Of a stretch of 64,000 nucleotides of DNA, positions 16,736 through 26,889 are shown in pieces. Position numbers and translations under genes: made by a program. The notes under the pieces were generated by a model, which had not been told where the DNA came from, made no database searches, and saw only the letters and a program-made list of their open reading frames with translations. Numbering within the stretch: the stretch's first letter is position 1; every line of letters starts with the position of its first letter. The DNA comes from Cellulomonas chitinilytica (GTDB taxonomy: Bacteria > Actinomycetota > Actinomycetes > Actinomycetales > Cellulomonadaceae): positions 1 to 64,000 of the forward strand of contig NZ_BONK01000012.1 of assembly GCF_016862675.1 (NCBI RefSeq), in the 5' to 3' direction.

Positions 16736-18097
16736 TCAGGCGACCGCCTCCGGCACGCGCTCGAGCCCTTCGACGGGTCCGAGCACCCGGTCGAGGTACG
16801 GGTTCGAGAACATCCCCTCGGGGTCCGCCTGGTTCCGGACCCGCTGCGCGTCGGCGAACCGCGGGTAGACGAGACCGAGGCGCTCGGCGTCCAGCCAGTG
16901 GATCTTGCCCCAGTGCGGCCGGCCCTCGACCTGCGCGACGATCCGCTCGACCGCGGAGAAGTAGCGCGTGAACGGCAGGCGCACGTACTGGTGGACGGCG
17001 ACGTAGGCCGTCTCGCGGCCGTGCGCGGTGGACAGCCACAGGTCGTCCTGCGCGGCGAACCGGACCTCGACGGGGAACGGGAGGCGCTCGCCCGACGCCT
17101 CGATCCAGCGGTCGATCTCCTCCAGCACACCGGTCAGCTCGGCGCGGGGCACCGCGTACTCCATCTCGCGGAACTTCACCCGGCGCGGCGAGATGAACAC
17201 CTCGGCGGACGGGGCCGTGTAGCGGCGGGCGCTCAGGGCGCGGGCGGCGAGGCCGTTGATGGTGGCCGTCGCCGGGGGCACGAGCGTCGCGACCCGGTTG
17301 GTCAGCGAGAACAGGCCGTTGGACAGCAGCTCGTCGTCGACGAAGGAGCGCACCGGGTTGAGCCGCTGGTGCACGTCGTCCGGGATGCGGTTGTTGCGCT
17401 TGGTCAGCGCCCGCCGGGTGTGCGGGAACCAGTAGAACTCGAAGTGGTCGTTGCCGTCGACGAGCTCGTCGAGGCCGTCGAGCACGTCGTCGAGGGCCCA
17501 CGGCTCCTCGCGGGCCTCGAGCCGGAACGCGGGCACGACCTCGAGCGTGACGGCCGCGAGCACGCCGACGCTGCCCAGGCCGAGCCGGGCGAGCTCGAAG
17601 AGCTCGGGTCGCCGGGTGCTCGACGTCTCGACGACGTCGCCGGTCGCCGTGACGATCCGCGCGCCGACGACCTGCGTGGCGAGTCCGCCGAGCCGCGCCC
17701 CGGTGCCGTGCGTGCCGGTCGAGATCGCGCCCGCGATGGACTGCTTGTCGATGTCGCCGAGGTTGCGCATGGCGAGGCCGTGCTGCGCGAGGAGGGTGTT
17801 GAGCGCGCCGAGCCGGATGCCGGCGCCGACGGTGACGTGCGTGGAGCCGTCCGGCTGGGGCGCGACACGCTCGAGTGCGTGGACCGCGTCGAGGACCACC
17901 TGGACGCCGTCCGTGACGGCCGCAGGGGTGAACGAGTGGCCGCCGCCGACGGCCCGCACTCGCATGCCCTCGGCGCCGGCGCGCCGCACGGTCGAGACGA
18001 GTTCGTCCAGATTGTGCGGGTATGACACGCTTCGCGGCGTCGCGTGCGCAGTGCGCGCCCAGTTCTGCCACGGCGCGACGGCATGCGGTCGTCCCAT
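16736..18097 (-). CDS. D-arabinono-1,4-lactone oxidase-type FAD-binding oxidoreductase
   Basis: The 453-residue protein begins WQNWARTAHATPRSVSYPHN after a short leader and has the FAD_binding_4 domain (RVRAVGGGHSFTPAAVTDGV, where the His is the common flavin-attachment or contact position). It also carries GDIDKQSIAGAISTGTHGTG and a C-terminal ALO domain ending YPRFADAQRVRNQADPEGMF with HWGKIHWL. The vanillyl-alcohol-oxidase superfamily oxidises sugar acids or alditols with O2; xylitol/alditol oxidase is an alternative. It is divergent from the TetR-MFS-racemase operon, and a 25-bp dyad between them suggests shared control. Confidence 0.88.
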   Translation of the reverse strand: MGRPHAVAPWQNWARTAHATPRSVSYPHNLDELVSTVRRAGAEGMRVRAVGGGHSFTPAAVTDGVQVVLDAVHALERVAPQPDGSTHVTVGAGIRLGALNTLLAQHGLAMRNLGDIDKQSIAGAISTGTHGTGARLGGLATQVVGARIVTATGDVVETSSTRRPELFELARLGLGSVGVLAAVTLEVVPAFRLEAREEPWALDDVLDGLDELVDGNDHFEFYWFPHTRRALTKRNNRIPDDVHQRLNPVRSFVDDELLSNGLFSLTNRVATLVPPATATINGLAARALSARRYTAPSAEVFISPRRVKFREMEYAVPRAELTGVLEEIDRWIEASGERLPFPVEVRFAAQDDLWLSTAHGRETAYVAVHQYVRLPFTRYFSAVERIVAQVEGRPHWGKIHWLDAERLGLVYPRFADAQRVRNQADPEGMFSNPYLDRVLGPVEGLERVPEAVA

Positions 18098-18128
18098 ATC
18101 TTCAAGAGTCGACCTGGTCGGTTGTCCA

Positions 18129-18153
18129 AGTCAAGTGTGCACAGTCCTTGACT
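18129..18153. promoter_or_regulatory. 25-bp dyad AGTCAAG-N11-CTTGACT, candidate TetR operator
   Basis: Perfect 7-bp arms AGTCAAG (18129-18135) and CTTGACT (18147-18153) lie in the 151-bp divergent space between the oxidase start (18097) and the tetR start (18249). On the reverse strand the left arm contains TTGACT and on the forward strand the right arm contains TTGACT, each a -35-like hexamer, so repressor binding would block both promoters. Confidence 0.6.
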
Positions 18154-18248
18154 ATCGTCATGACTGCCATTGAGATGTGTCGTGGGGATGGGCGGTCCCG
18201 CGTGCCGGCCGGTGTCGGCGGGGTCGTGATCACAGGGAGGGGACCGGC

Positions 18249-18905
18249 ATGAATCGCTTGCCCGTGGCCGAGAGGCGCGAGCAGCTGATCGAGGCTGCGC
18301 TCGCAGTCGCGAGCCGCGACGGCATCGACGCCGCGACCGTCCGGGCCATCGCGGCCGAGGCGGGCGTGTCGCTCGGCGTCGTGCACTACTGCTTCCAGGA
18401 CAAGGACGAGCTGCTGCGTGCGATGGCGCACGCCATCACGTCGCAGAACCTCGCGCGCAGCCTGGGCGACCTGCCCGAGCACGCCGACCTCGACACGGTG
18501 GTCGACGGGGTCGTCGACGCCCTCTGGACGGGCATCAGCGAGTCGCGCGGGCCGCAGCTCCTGTCGTACGAGCTCACGACGAGCTCGCTGCGGCACGCCG
18601 AGCTGAACCAGGTCGCCATCGAGCAGTACCGCGGGCAGTGGTCCGCGGCCGAGCAGGTGCTCGAGCTCATCGAGCGGACCGCCCAGATCGGCTGGGCGAT
18701 CCCGCGCTCGCAGGTGGCGCGCGCGATCGTGGCGGTGATCGACGGCTACTCGCTCGCGTGGCTCGTGGACGCCGACGGCGAGCAGGCGCGTGCCGGCCTG
18801 CAGGGGTTCGGCCAGTTCCTCAAGACGCTGGCCGTGCCCGCCGCGCTCGAGCCCGACGAGGGCGACCACGCCTCCGTCGGCGCGCCCGACGGCGCCACCG
18901 CGTGA
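18249..18905 (+). CDS. TetR-family transcriptional regulator (BetI-like)
   Basis: The ATG after GGGAGGGGACCGGC gives a 218-residue protein. The HTH lies at residues ~10-55 (AALAVASRDGIDAATVRAIA, then AEAGVSLGVVHYCFQDKDEL), and a helical ligand domain of the BetI/TetR_C_6 type follows. It starts an operon in which its stop overlaps the MFS gene start (GTGA), itself overlapping the racemase-fold gene. It most likely represses this operon and the divergent FAD oxidase through the 25-bp dyad. The ligand is unknown. Confidence 0.92.
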   Translation: MNRLPVAERREQLIEAALAVASRDGIDAATVRAIAAEAGVSLGVVHYCFQDKDELLRAMAHAITSQNLARSLGDLPEHADLDTVVDGVVDALWTGISESRGPQLLSYELTTSSLRHAELNQVAIEQYRGQWSAAEQVLELIERTAQIGWAIPRSQVARAIVAVIDGYSLAWLVDADGEQARAGLQGFGQFLKTLAVPAALEPDEGDHASVGAPDGATA

Positions 18906-20206
18906 GCACCAGCCCGTCGACGCACCTCCGCGCGGGAGTCACCCCCGTGCAGCGGCGCGCCCGGGTCGCCGCGTCCGCGGGCTTCGCGACCCAGGGCTTC
19001 GTGTTCGCGATGGTCCTCACGAGCCTCACCGCGTTCAAGGACCGCTACGGCATCGGCGACCTCACCATCGCCGCCGTCATCCTCGGCGTCTGCGTCATGG
19101 CGGGCGTCGGCACGTTCCTCGCGGACCGGGTCGCCCGGACCTCCGGCGGGAGCCGCGCCGTGCTGACCGCCGGGCTCGGCGTCGTCGCGGCCGCCGTCGT
19201 GGTCGTCTCGACCGCCCCGGTGTTCGCCGTGCTCGCCGTCGGGTTCGCGATCTACGGCGTCGGCCTCGGGATGGTCGACGCCGGGACGAACATGCAGGCG
19301 GTCGCGATCCAGCGGGACTACGGGCGGTCGCTGCTCACCGGGTTCTACGCCGCGTGGTCCGCGGGCGGCATCCTCGGCACGGTCGCGATCGCGGTGTCCA
19401 CCGACCGGGTGCCCACCGACCCCGTCGCGCTCGTCCTGCTGTCCGGGAGCGTCGTCGCCGTCGCGGTGGCCGTCCTGGTCGCCGCGCGCGGCCGTCGCGA
19501 CGAGGTCCCGCTGCACGTCGAGACCGTCGCCGTCGTGCCGTCCGTCGACGCGGCCGTGCCCGCTGCGACCGCCTCCGCGAGCACGTCGGGCCCGACCCGG
19601 CCCGACATCCCGTGGGCCCCGCTGCTGGTCCTGGGGCTGGCCGTCGTCGCGTACTACGTCAACGACCAGGCCATCTCGACGTGGAGCCCCATCTTCATGG
19701 ACGAGGTGCTGAGCACCACCGGCACGCTCACGAAGCTCGGCTACGCCGCCTACCTCGCGATGACGCTGGTGTCCCGGCTCGCGGGCGACCCGTGCGTGCG
19801 CCGCTGGGGTCGTGCGCGAGTGGTGCGCGTCGCCGCGATCGTCGGCTCGGCGGGCCTCCTGCTCGTGCTGACCGCTCAGGCGCCCGAGCAGGCCATCCTC
19901 GGGTTCGCCGTCGCGGGGGCGGGCCTCGGGCTCATCGCCCCGCTGTGCTTCTCGGCCGCCGAGTCGCTCGCGCCCGGGCACGCCGACGCCGTCGTCGCCC
20001 GGCTCAACGGCTTCAACTACGTGGGCGCCGTGCTCGGCGGGGTGTTCGTCGGCGCCGTCGGCAGCGCGTCGAACCTGCGCTGGGGCTTCGCGATCCCCGC
20101 GGTGCTCGTCCTCGCCGTGGCCGTGCTCGCGGGCCGGTTCGGCTCGCTGCACCCGGCCGACCGGGACGCACCGGCCACCGCCCACCTCCCCGGGGCCGGT
20201 GCATGA
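18902..20206 (+). CDS. Major facilitator superfamily transporter
   Basis: The start GTG overlaps the tetR stop. The 434-residue protein has twelve hydrophobic segments in two bundles separated by a cytoplasmic linker of about 40 residues (residues ~195-235). Recognisable features include ATQGFVFAMVLTSLTAFKD in helix 1 and FAIYGVGLGMVDAGTNMQAV in helix 4. The fold resembles the sugar/YbjJ-like MFS group. Substrate is not known; operon partners (racemase-fold enzyme, divergent lactone/alditol oxidase) suggest uptake or export of a small hydroxylated or amino compound. Confidence 0.9.
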   Translation: MSTSPSTHLRAGVTPVQRRARVAASAGFATQGFVFAMVLTSLTAFKDRYGIGDLTIAAVILGVCVMAGVGTFLADRVARTSGGSRAVLTAGLGVVAAAVVVVSTAPVFAVLAVGFAIYGVGLGMVDAGTNMQAVAIQRDYGRSLLTGFYAAWSAGGILGTVAIAVSTDRVPTDPVALVLLSGSVVAVAVAVLVAARGRRDEVPLHVETVAVVPSVDAAVPAATASASTSGPTRPDIPWAPLLVLGLAVVAYYVNDQAISTWSPIFMDEVLSTTGTLTKLGYAAYLAMTLVSRLAGDPCVRRWGRARVVRVAAIVGSAGLLLVLTAQAPEQAILGFAVAGAGLGLIAPLCFSAAESLAPGHADAVVARLNGFNYVGAVLGGVFVGAVGSASNLRWGFAIPAVLVLAVAVLAGRFGSLHPADRDAPATAHLPGAGA

Positions 20207-21387
20207 CCGGCACCCTCGGCGCGCGCCTCGACGAGGCCACCCGCCACCTGCCGGCGCCGCTCGCCGTCGTCGACCTCGACGCGCTCGACGCGAACGCCAC
20301 CGACCTCGTCCGCCGCGCGCAGGGCACCCCGATCCGCGTCGCGAGCAAGTCCGTGCGCGTCCGGCACGTCCTCGACCAGGTGCTCGCCCGCCCCGGGTTC
20401 GCCGGGGTCATGGCCTACTCGCTGCGCGAGGCGCTGTGGCTGGCCCGCGAGGGCGTCGACGACGTGCTCATGGGCTACCCGACGGTCGACACCGGGGCGC
20501 TCGACGAGCTCGCCGCGGACCCGCGTGCCGCGGCCGCCGTCACGCTCATGGTCGACGACGTCGCGCAGGTCGAGCTCGCCGCGTCCGCCGCCGCCGCGCA
20601 CGGCGCGCACCTGCGGATCTGCCTCGACATCGACGCGTCGCTGCGACTGCGCCTCGGCCCGGTCGGCGCGCACCTCGGGGTCCGCCGCTCGCCCGTCCAC
20701 GGGCCGGCCGACGCCGCCGCGCTCGCGCTCGCCGCCACCCGCCGGGACGGGATCGAGGTGCGCGGCGTCATGTTCTACGAGGCACAGGTGGCGGGGCTGC
20801 CCGACACCAGCGCCGCCGTGCGCGCCGTGAAGCGGCTCTCCATCAGGGACCTCGCCACCCGGCGCCGGGCCGTCGTCGACGCCGTGCAGGACGCCGTCGG
20901 CCACCCGCTCGGGCTCGTGAACTCGGGCGGCTCGGGCTCCGTCGGCTCCAGCGTGTCCGACCCCACCGTCACCGAGGTCACCGCCGGGTCGGGGCTGTTC
21001 GTGCCGACCCTGTTCGACGGCTACCGCTCGTTCGAGCCGCGCCCGGCCGCGTTCTTCGGCCTCGACGTGGTGCGCGTGCCCGCACCCGGCTACGCCACCG
21101 CGTTCGGCGGCGGCTACATCGCGTCCGGTCCGGCCGCCAAGACGCGGCTGCCGCGGCCCGTGTGGCCCGGCGGGCTCGCCCTCACCGGCCGGGAGGGCGC
21201 CGGCGAGGTGCAGACGCCGCTGCGGCTCGGGGCCGGGACGGACCTGCGGGTCGGCGACCGGGTGTGGTTCCGGCACGCCAAGGCCGGCGAGGTGATGGAG
21301 CGGTTCGAGACGGTCCACCTCGTCCGGGGGGAGATCGTCGACGCGTCGGTGCCGACGTACCGGGGCGAGGGGCGCACGTTCGGCTGA
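20203..21387 (+). CDS. Alanine racemase N-terminal-domain protein (amino acid deaminase/aldolase-like PLP enzyme)
   Basis: ATG overlaps the MFS stop. The 394-residue protein has the fold-III PLP barrel: AVVDLDALDANATDLVRRA, then IRVASKSVRVRHVLDQVLA with the probable Schiff-base Lys in ASKSVR. Later parts are CLDIDASLRLRLGPVGAHLG and the glycine-rich phosphate cup NSGGSGSVGSS. The C-terminal domain (GDRVWFRHAKAGEVMERFE) is of the D-serine/D-threonine-aldolase type. It probably acts on D-amino or beta-hydroxy amino acids. Annotated relatives carry the name amino acid deaminase/aldolase; the exact reaction is not predictable. Confidence 0.85.
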   Translation: MTGTLGARLDEATRHLPAPLAVVDLDALDANATDLVRRAQGTPIRVASKSVRVRHVLDQVLARPGFAGVMAYSLREALWLAREGVDDVLMGYPTVDTGALDELAADPRAAAAVTLMVDDVAQVELAASAAAAHGAHLRICLDIDASLRLRLGPVGAHLGVRRSPVHGPADAAALALAATRRDGIEVRGVMFYEAQVAGLPDTSAAVRAVKRLSIRDLATRRRAVVDAVQDAVGHPLGLVNSGGSGSVGSSVSDPTVTEVTAGSGLFVPTLFDGYRSFEPRPAAFFGLDVVRVPAPGYATAFGGGYIASGPAAKTRLPRPVWPGGLALTGREGAGEVQTPLRLGAGTDLRVGDRVWFRHAKAGEVMERFETVHLVRGEIVDASVPTYRGEGRTFG

Positions 21388-21540
21388 CGGCGGTGCCGGC
21401 CGTGACGGCTGGCGGCGGCCGCCGGTGGCTGGTCCGGCGCCCGCGCCGCGGCGCGTCGGTGCTGATCGCCGGGCCGTCCGGCCCCGCAGGAAGCCGCGCC
21501 GGGACCCGCGACCGAGGCGAAGTCCGGGCGGCGGTCCCGG

Positions 21541-21546
21541 TAGCCT
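21541..21546 (+). promoter_or_regulatory. -10 hexamer TAGCCT of cysS, predicted leaderless start
   Basis: TAGCCT is 6 nt before the cysS GTG and no Shine-Dalgarno is present. The preceding 150 bp (21388-21540) hold no gene and nothing else recognisable. Confidence 0.55.
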
Positions 21547-21552
21547 TGCCCG

Positions 21553-22992
21553 GTGACCCTCCGCCTGTTCGACTCCGCGACCCGCACGGTGCGCGACTTC
21601 GTCCCGCTCGTCGCGGGCGAGGTCGGCATCTACCTGTGCGGCGCGACCGTCCAGGCACCGCCGCACATCGGCCACCTCCGGTCCGGGATCGCGTTCGACG
21701 TGCTCGTGCGCTGGCTGCGTCGGACCGGCCACCGCGTCACGCTGGTCCGCAACGTCACGGACATCGACGACAAGATCCTGCGCAAGGCCGACGAGGCCGG
21801 CGAGCCGTGGTGGGCGTGGGCCATGACGAACGAGCGGGCGTTCACGGCCGCCTACGACGCGCTCGGCGTCCTGCCGCCCGCGTACGAGCCGCGCGCCACC
21901 GGGCACATCCCGGCGATGGTCGACCTCATGGAGCTGCTCATCTCCCGCGGCCACGCGTACGCCGCGGACACCGGTGACGTGTACTTCGACGTCCGGTCGT
22001 TCTCCGAGTACGGGGCGCTGACCAACCAGCGGGTCGACGACATGGTCCCCGCGCCCGACGAGGGCCCCGAGGGCGACGACAAGCGCGACGTGCGCGACTT
22101 CGCGCTGTGGAAGGCCGCCAAGCCGGACGAGCCCGCGACGGCGTCGTGGGACACCCCGTACGGTCCGGGCCGCCCCGGCTGGCACCTCGAGTGCTCCGCG
22201 ATGGCGCAGCGGTACCTCGGGGAGTCGTTCGACATCCACGGCGGCGGCCTCGACCTGCGTTTCCCGCACCACGAGAACGAGCAGGCGCAGTCCCGGGCCG
22301 CCGGGTACGGGTTCGCGCGGTACTGGCTGCACAACGGCTGGGTCACGCAGGGCGGCGCGAAGATGAGCAAGTCGCTCGGCAACGGTCTCCTCGTCGACGT
22401 CGTGCTGCAGCAGGTGCGTCCGGCCGTGCTCCGGTACGCGATGACCGCCGTGCAGTACCGCTCGATGCTCGAGTGGACCGACGACACGCTCCGCGAGGCC
22501 GAGGCCACGTGGGACCGGCTCGCCGGGTTCGTCGAGCGCGCCGCCGAGAAGGTCGGTGCCGCGGACGACGACGAGGTCGCGAAGGCCGAGCTCCCCGACG
22601 AGTTCGTGCAGGCCATGGACGACGACCTCAACGTGCCGGCCGCCCTCGCGGTCGTCCACGAGCACCTGCGCAGCGGCAACTCCGCGCTCGCGTCGGGCGA
22701 CCTGAGCACCGCCCGCGCCGACATGGTCGCGCTGCGGGCGATGCTCGACGTGCTCGGCCTCGACCCCGCCGGCCGGCAGTGGCGCGGCACCGGTGGCGAC
22801 GCCCGGTACGCGCGGGCGCTGCAGGCCGTCGTCGCGGGCGAGCTCGAGGCGCGTGCGCAGGCCCGTGCCGCCCGTGACTTCGCGACGTCCGACGCGATCC
22901 GCGACCGGCTCGCCGCCGCGGGGGTCGTCGTCGAGGACTCCCCGGGCGGCGCGCGCTGGTCGCTCGCCACCCAGACGCCCGAGCAGGGCTGA
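21553..22992 (+). CDS. cysS: Cysteinyl-tRNA synthetase
   Basis: The 479-residue class I synthetase has a first zinc ligand in YLCGATVQ, the HIGH motif [19 protein letters not shown], a second zinc-site region ([10 protein letters not shown], with HHENE) and KMSKS in [13 protein letters not shown]. Length is normal. It charges tRNA-Cys. The gene is followed by rlmB as in Mycobacterium and other actinobacteria. Translation probably begins at the 5' end of a leaderless mRNA from the GTG. Confidence 0.97.
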   Translation: MTLRLFDSATRTVRDFVPLVAGEVGIYLCGATVQAPPHIGHLRSGIAFDVLVRWLRRTGHRVTLVRNVTDIDDKILRKADEAGEPWWAWAMTNERAFTAAYDALGVLPPAYEPRATGHIPAMVDLMELLISRGHAYAADTGDVYFDVRSFSEYGALTNQRVDDMVPAPDEGPEGDDKRDVRDFALWKAAKPDEPATASWDTPYGPGRPGWHLECSAMAQRYLGESFDIHGGGLDLRFPHHENEQAQSRAAGYGFARYWLHNGWVTQGGAKMSKSLGNGLLVDVVLQQVRPAVLRYAMTAVQYRSMLEWTDDTLREAEATWDRLAGFVERAAEKVGAADDDEVAKAELPDEFVQAMDDDLNVPAALAVVHEHLRSGNSALASGDLSTARADMVALRAMLDVLGLDPAGRQWRGTGGDARYARALQAVVAGELEARAQARAARDFATSDAIRDRLAAAGVVVEDSPGGARWSLATQTPEQG

Positions 22993-23097
22993 CCCCACCA
23001 GGACCCCGGACCCGGCTGCGAGGCTCGGCCCGACGACACAGCAGGGACGCACGGACCGCAGGACGCGGGTGCGCACCGATCAGACATTGGAGCAGTG

Positions 23098-24102
23098 ATG
23101 GCCGGCAACTCCCAGCGCCGCGGCGCGACCCGCAAGGCGGGGTCGAAGAAGGGCGCGACCGTGGGGACGGGCGGCAAGAACCGCCGCGCGCTCGAGGGCC
23201 GGGGACCGACCCCGAAGGCCGAGGACCGCGAGTACCACCCCGCCGCGAAGGCGAAGGCCGCCGCCGAGCGCCGCGCGGCGACCACGCGCGGCACGTCCGG
23301 CCGTCCGTCGGCCTCCGCGTCGCGCAGCGCCGCCGGGTCCAAGGGCGGACGCAAGAGCTCGACCCACGAGATCGTCTCGGGCCGCAACTCCGTGGTCGAG
23401 GCGCTGCGGGCCGGCATCCCCGTGTCCACGGTGTACCTGGCGTCCAAGCTGGAGGCCGACGAGCGGACGCGGGAGATCATCAGCACCGCCGCCGACGCCC
23501 GGTACCCGCTGCTCGAGGTGAGCCGCGCGGAGCTCGACCGGCTCACCGACGGGTCCGTGCACCAGGGTGTCGCCATCCAGGTGCCGCCGTACGCCTACGC
23601 CGACGAGGACGACCTGCTCGACGCGGCCGAGGAGTCCGACCGGCCCGCGCTGGTCGTCGCCCTCGACGGCGTGACCGACCCGCGCAACCTCGGCGCCGTG
23701 CTGCGCTCGGCCGGGGCGTTCGGCGCCCACGGGGTGCTCGTGCCCGAGCGCCGGGCCGCCGGCGTGACCGCGTCGGCGTGGAAGGTGTCCGCCGGTGCGG
23801 CCGCCCGGGTGCCCGTCGCCCGCGTGACGAACCTCGTGCGGACCCTGCAGGCGTACAAGCAGGCCGGCGTGTTCGTGGTCGGGCTCGACGGCGGCGGCGA
23901 CACCCAGATCGGCGACCTGCCGTTCGCGACCGACCCGCTGGTGCTCGTCGTCGGGTCGGAGGGCAAGGGGCTGTCCCGGCTGGTGCGCGAGCAGTGCGAC
24001 GCGATCGCGTCCATCCCGATCGCGTCGTCCGTCGAGTCGCTCAACGCCGGGGTCGCGGCGGGCATCGCGCTGTACGAGGTGTCGCGCACGCGCGCGTCCT
24101 GA
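23098..24102 (+). CDS. rlmB: 23S rRNA (guanosine-2'-O-)-methyltransferase RlmB / TrmH family
   Basis: The product of 334 aa starts [20 protein letters not shown], a long basic disordered N-terminal extension of ~85 residues as usual in actinobacterial RlmB. The SpoU substrate-binding domain follows ([20 protein letters not shown]), then the SPOUT catalytic domain with motifs [33 protein letters not shown] and [20 protein letters not shown]. It methylates the ribose of a guanosine in 23S rRNA domain V. A GTG one codon upstream is an alternative start. A terminator hairpin follows. Confidence 0.94.
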   Translation: MAGNSQRRGATRKAGSKKGATVGTGGKNRRALEGRGPTPKAEDREYHPAAKAKAAAERRAATTRGTSGRPSASASRSAAGSKGGRKSSTHEIVSGRNSVVEALRAGIPVSTVYLASKLEADERTREIISTAADARYPLLEVSRAELDRLTDGSVHQGVAIQVPPYAYADEDDLLDAAEESDRPALVVALDGVTDPRNLGAVLRSAGAFGAHGVLVPERRAAGVTASAWKVSAGAAARVPVARVTNLVRTLQAYKQAGVFVVGLDGGGDTQIGDLPFATDPLVLVVGSEGKGLSRLVREQCDAIASIPIASSVESLNAGVAAGIALYEVSRTRAS

Positions 24103-24115
24103 CGCCGGACGATCG

Positions 24116-24145
24116 ACGGCCCGGCGGCTCGTGCCACCGGGCCGT
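24116..24145. terminator. Terminator between rlmB and the DUF4032 gene
   Basis: ACGGCCCGG (24116-24124) and CCGGGCCGT (24137-24145) form a 9-bp stem with a 12-nt loop in the convergent intergenic space, ending 26 bp before the stop of the reverse gene. Confidence 0.6.
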
Positions 24146-24171
24146 CGGGCCGTCGCCACCGACCGTGGGCG

Positions 24172-25458
24172 TCAGCCGAGGATCTGGTCGTCCTCCACGC
24201 GGGGGATCATGTCAGTGTCCCGCAGGTCGCCGGCCTGGACGCCGAGGATCGACTGCTCGTCGGGCCGCTGCGGGAGGATGTCCCGCACGTAGCTCTTCAC
24301 GGTCTCCTTCATCGGCACGTCACGGTTCTGCTGCTGCGACAGGAACCACCGGTGGTCGAGCAGCTCGTGGAAGATCTGCGCGGGCTCGAGCTTCTTGCGC
24401 AGGTCCTTCGGCACCCCGCGCACGGCCGGCTCGAACACCTCGGTCAGCCAGTCGTGCGCGACGAACGCCTCGTCCTCGCGCTGCCGGTCGGTCGCCGCGC
24501 GGTACTCGTCGAGGTCGTTGAGCAGGCGACGGGCCTGGTTCTCCTGCACGTCCAGGCCGGTGAGCCGCATGAGCCGGCGCGAGTGGTGACCGGCGTCGAC
24601 GACCTTCGGCTGGATCAGCACGGTGGTGCCGCCGACGTCCGTCGTGATGTCGAGCTCGCCCACGTCGAAGCCCAGGTCGTTGAGCCGGTCGATGCGGGCC
24701 TGGACCCGCCACCGCTCGCCGTACCCGAACGACTCCGTCTCCGTCAGGGCCCGCCACAGGTCGCGGTACCGCTCGGCGAGGGCGTCGCCGATCGCGACCG
24801 CGTCGACGTCGTCCTCGAGGAACTCGCCGGCCTGCAGGTCCATGAGCTCGCCGATGATGTTGACCCGGGCCACCTCGAGGTCGTACTCGCGCTGCCCCTG
24901 CGTCAGCCGGTCGTGCAGGTCGCCCGTCTCGGCGTCGACGAGGTACGCGGCGAACGTCTCGGCGTCCCGCCGGAACAGGGTGTTCGACAGCGACACGTCA
25001 CCCCAGTAGAAGCCGGCGAGGTGCAACCGCACGAGCAGCACCGCGAGCGCGTCGATGAGGCGGGTGGCCGTGTCGGGCCGCAGCGACTGGCTGAACAGCG
25101 AGCGGTACGGCAGCGAGAACTGCAGGTGCTCCGTGATGAGCACCGCCTCCAGCGGCTCGCCGTCGGGGGAGCGCCGCCCGGTGATGACGCCCACGGGCTC
25201 GACGCTCGGCACGTCGATCCGGCTGAGCTGCCGCAGCAGCTCGTACTCCCGGTACGCGACGGTCTCGCCGATCTCCTTGATGGCGACGACCCGGCCTGAC
25301 ATCCGCGCGAACCGCACGACGTGCCGCGAGATGCCGCGGGGGAGCGCGGCGAGCGTCTCCGCCGGCCAGTCTTCGAGCGGGATGTGCCAGGGCAGGTCGA
25401 GCAGCGCCGGATCGGGCGAGGCCGCCGTGATCTGGAGCCGCTGCGAGTCGGGGGTCAT
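24172..25458 (-). CDS. DUF4032 protein with kinase-like fold
   Basis: This 428-residue soluble protein has a protein-kinase/lipopolysaccharide-kinase-like core: VVRFARMSGRVVAIKEIGE contains a candidate ATP-binding Lys, GFYWGDVSLSNTLFRRD a catalytic-loop-like GDxxxxN and LVDAETGDL a metal-site-like DxE. The C-terminal ~200 residues are the DUF4032 domain (VLIQPKVVDAGHHSRRLMRL). Function is unknown; it is widespread in actinobacteria. Its ATG is 6 nt from a GAGAAT hexamer, which could serve as a -10 for a leaderless mRNA. The msmK gene lies upstream on the same strand, separated by a terminator. Confidence 0.87.
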   Translation of the reverse strand: MTPDSQRLQITAASPDPALLDLPWHIPLEDWPAETLAALPRGISRHVVRFARMSGRVVAIKEIGETVAYREYELLRQLSRIDVPSVEPVGVITGRRSPDGEPLEAVLITEHLQFSLPYRSLFSQSLRPDTATRLIDALAVLLVRLHLAGFYWGDVSLSNTLFRRDAETFAAYLVDAETGDLHDRLTQGQREYDLEVARVNIIGELMDLQAGEFLEDDVDAVAIGDALAERYRDLWRALTETESFGYGERWRVQARIDRLNDLGFDVGELDITTDVGGTTVLIQPKVVDAGHHSRRLMRLTGLDVQENQARRLLNDLDEYRAATDRQREDEAFVAHDWLTEVFEPAVRGVPKDLRKKLEPAQIFHELLDHRWFLSQQQNRDVPMKETVKSYVRDILPQRPDEQSILGVQAGDLRDTDMIPRVEDDQILG

Positions 25459-25553
25459 GGGTCGATTCTCTCAGGCGATGGCGACACCGCCCGGGACGGG
25501 GTCCCACGAGGTGGTCCCGGTGCGCGTTGGAGGGTTCCCACACGCCGGAACGC

Positions 25554-25592
25554 CGAAGGGCGGGCCCGGTACGAGACCGGACCCGCCCTTCG
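25554..25592 (-). terminator. Strong terminator after msmK
   Basis: CGAAGGGCGGGCCCGGT (25554-25570) pairs with ACCGGACCCGCCCTTCG (25576-25592), a 17-bp stem with one mismatch and a 5-nt loop, 16 nt past the msmK stop on the reverse strand. Confidence 0.78.
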
Positions 25593-25608
25593 GGCAGTGC
25601 GACGAGCG

Positions 25609-26736
<1,128 letters not shown>

Positions 26737-26814
26737 GGTGTGCAGTTCCCTTCACCGGCAGGTACGTGCCGGACGATCCGTTGTGAAGAGTGCCAGAGGT
26801 GTCCTCAGTGACAC

Positions 26815-26847
26815 GGACCGAGGTGTGGCGGAAGCCATCCTCGGTCC
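26815..26847 (-). terminator. Hairpin between the first PQQ-like gene and msmK
   Basis: GGACCGAGG (26815-26823) and CCTCGGTCC (26839-26847) form a 9-bp perfect stem, about 45 bp past the stop of the reverse-strand propeller gene and upstream of msmK. The 153-bp gap otherwise holds only the msmK promoter region. Confidence 0.5.
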
Positions 26848-26889
26848 GCCGTCATCATGCCATACCGGTCGGGAAGCCCCGCCAGGGGG

